In this document: one piece after another, positions 63,784-64,000 of the stretch
How the letters are laid out: every line of letters begins with the position of its first letter
How positions within the stretch are numbered: the first letter of the stretch is position 1
From: Gimesia sp.
GTDB lineage: Bacteria > Planctomycetota > Planctomycetia > Planctomycetales > Planctomycetaceae
DNA: 64,000 bases
Assembly: GCF_040219335.1 (NCBI RefSeq)
Contig: NZ_JAVJSQ010000031.1
Coordinates: 124,001 to 188,000, forward strand
Direction: 5' to 3'
Made by a program: the position numbers and the translations under genes
The notes under the pieces: model-generated
What the model was told of the DNA's origin: nothing
What the model saw: only the letters and a program-made list of their open reading frames with translations
Databases searched by the model: none

Positions 63784-64000
63784 TTATTGGGCCGATTGAA
63801 TCCGGTTGAGCAAACGTTCGAGTTCTTCCCGCGGTGTTTTTGAATGCAGGCCGGGTCCGCGCAGAAAGAACTGGATCGACTTGCCTATACCAATCGGCTC
63901 CTGGAATCGGAGCCTGATGCGATAGGGCTTCTGGCTGAAGGGATACAAGAGAGGGAAATACGCACAGCTTCGTAATTCTTCGATGTTACTTAGAGGCATT
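63784..64000 (-). CDS. C-terminal end of a gene cut by the window edge
   Basis: Only the last ~71 codons are present. The segment contains YRIRLRFQEPIGIG followed by a charged helix (REELERLLNRIQSAQ). A similar (V/L)RF-x-EPI strand closes many lysophospholipid acyltransferases, which would fit the lipid operon nearby, but the evidence is too short for an assignment. The true start lies beyond position 64000. Confidence 0.5.
   Translation of the reverse strand, partial: MPLSNIEELRSCAYFPLLYPFSQKPYRIRLRFQEPIGIGKSIQFFLRGPGLHSKTPREELERLLNRIQSAQ

Noticed and set aside
1-64000. CRISPR array, insertion sequence, prophage or integrase
   Set aside because: No regularly spaced repeats, transposase motifs, phage genes, or att-like duplications next to either tRNA were seen.

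Overview
The window looks like chromosomal DNA from a planctomycete, most likely a Gimesia/Planctomyces-type marine member (inference). The sequence evidence is moderate GC content, two solitary DUF1501 proteins with Tat-like leaders, a periplasmic sulfatase, a Minf_1886-type protein restricted to Planctomycetes and Verrucomicrobia, a DUF11-repeat envelope protein, an orphan Flp pilin, and a TPR protein fused to two RNA polymerase alpha-CTD-like domains. I see no insertion sequence, prophage, integrase, CRISPR array or rRNA. Only one small AT-rich gene (about 8.4-8.8 kb) looks foreign.

Layout. 0-8 kb: tRNA-Val, thrS with an insertion, a glutamate-1-semialdehyde-aminomutase-like enzyme with a mug-type glycosylase, a small envelope protein, a secreted protein and a coiled-coil lipoprotein. 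8-15 kb: AT-rich orphan, membrane glycosyltransferase plus L-2-hydroxyglutarate oxidase, M20 peptidase, DUF1501, folK. 15-22.5 kb: Flp pilin, infA-rnhA-recG, a lone LptF/G permease, a DksA-like protein and an HtrA-like protease. 22.5-30 kb: DUF11 protein, then a compact run lipB-like/lipA/lipoyl-domain-like/holB, followed by ricT and a Minf_1886 gene. 30-37 kb: membrane pyrophosphatase, rsfS, argS, tRNA-Gln, the TPR/alpha-CTD fusion. 37-46 kb (mostly minus strand): rsmB, aroA, an NAD-dependent epimerase, prs, a GlmU uridyltransferase half, an outer-membrane barrel. 46-50 kb: gpsA, a PQQ-like propeller protein and a second DUF1501. 50-56 kb: a metal-efflux operon (His-rich lipoprotein, adaptor, RND pump, second His-rich lipoprotein). 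56-64 kb: a 2-hydroxyacid dehydrogenase, a four-repeat coiled-coil protein, a sulfatase, and a four-gene phospholipid operon (membrane protein, CDP-alcohol phosphatidyltransferase-like, CdsA-like, PlsC-like), then the 3' end of a gene running off the right edge.

The most unusual signals are: (1) the lip cluster, in which the LipB-like protein lacks both catalytic residues (Cys to Asn, Lys to Gln) and the adjoining lipoyl-domain-like protein has Gly where the lipoylated Lys should be, while LipA between them is intact; (2) the TPR protein with two alpha-CTD copies that keep most of the UP-element-contacting residues; (3) a CDP-alcohol phosphatidyltransferase homologue with three substitutions in its signature motif; (4) a metal-efflux operon with no outer-membrane channel gene, flanked by several palindromic operator candidates. 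Housekeeping proteins also carry lineage-type insertions (ThrRS, ArgRS, pyrophosphatase). All functional statements rest on reading motifs by eye; no database search was run.
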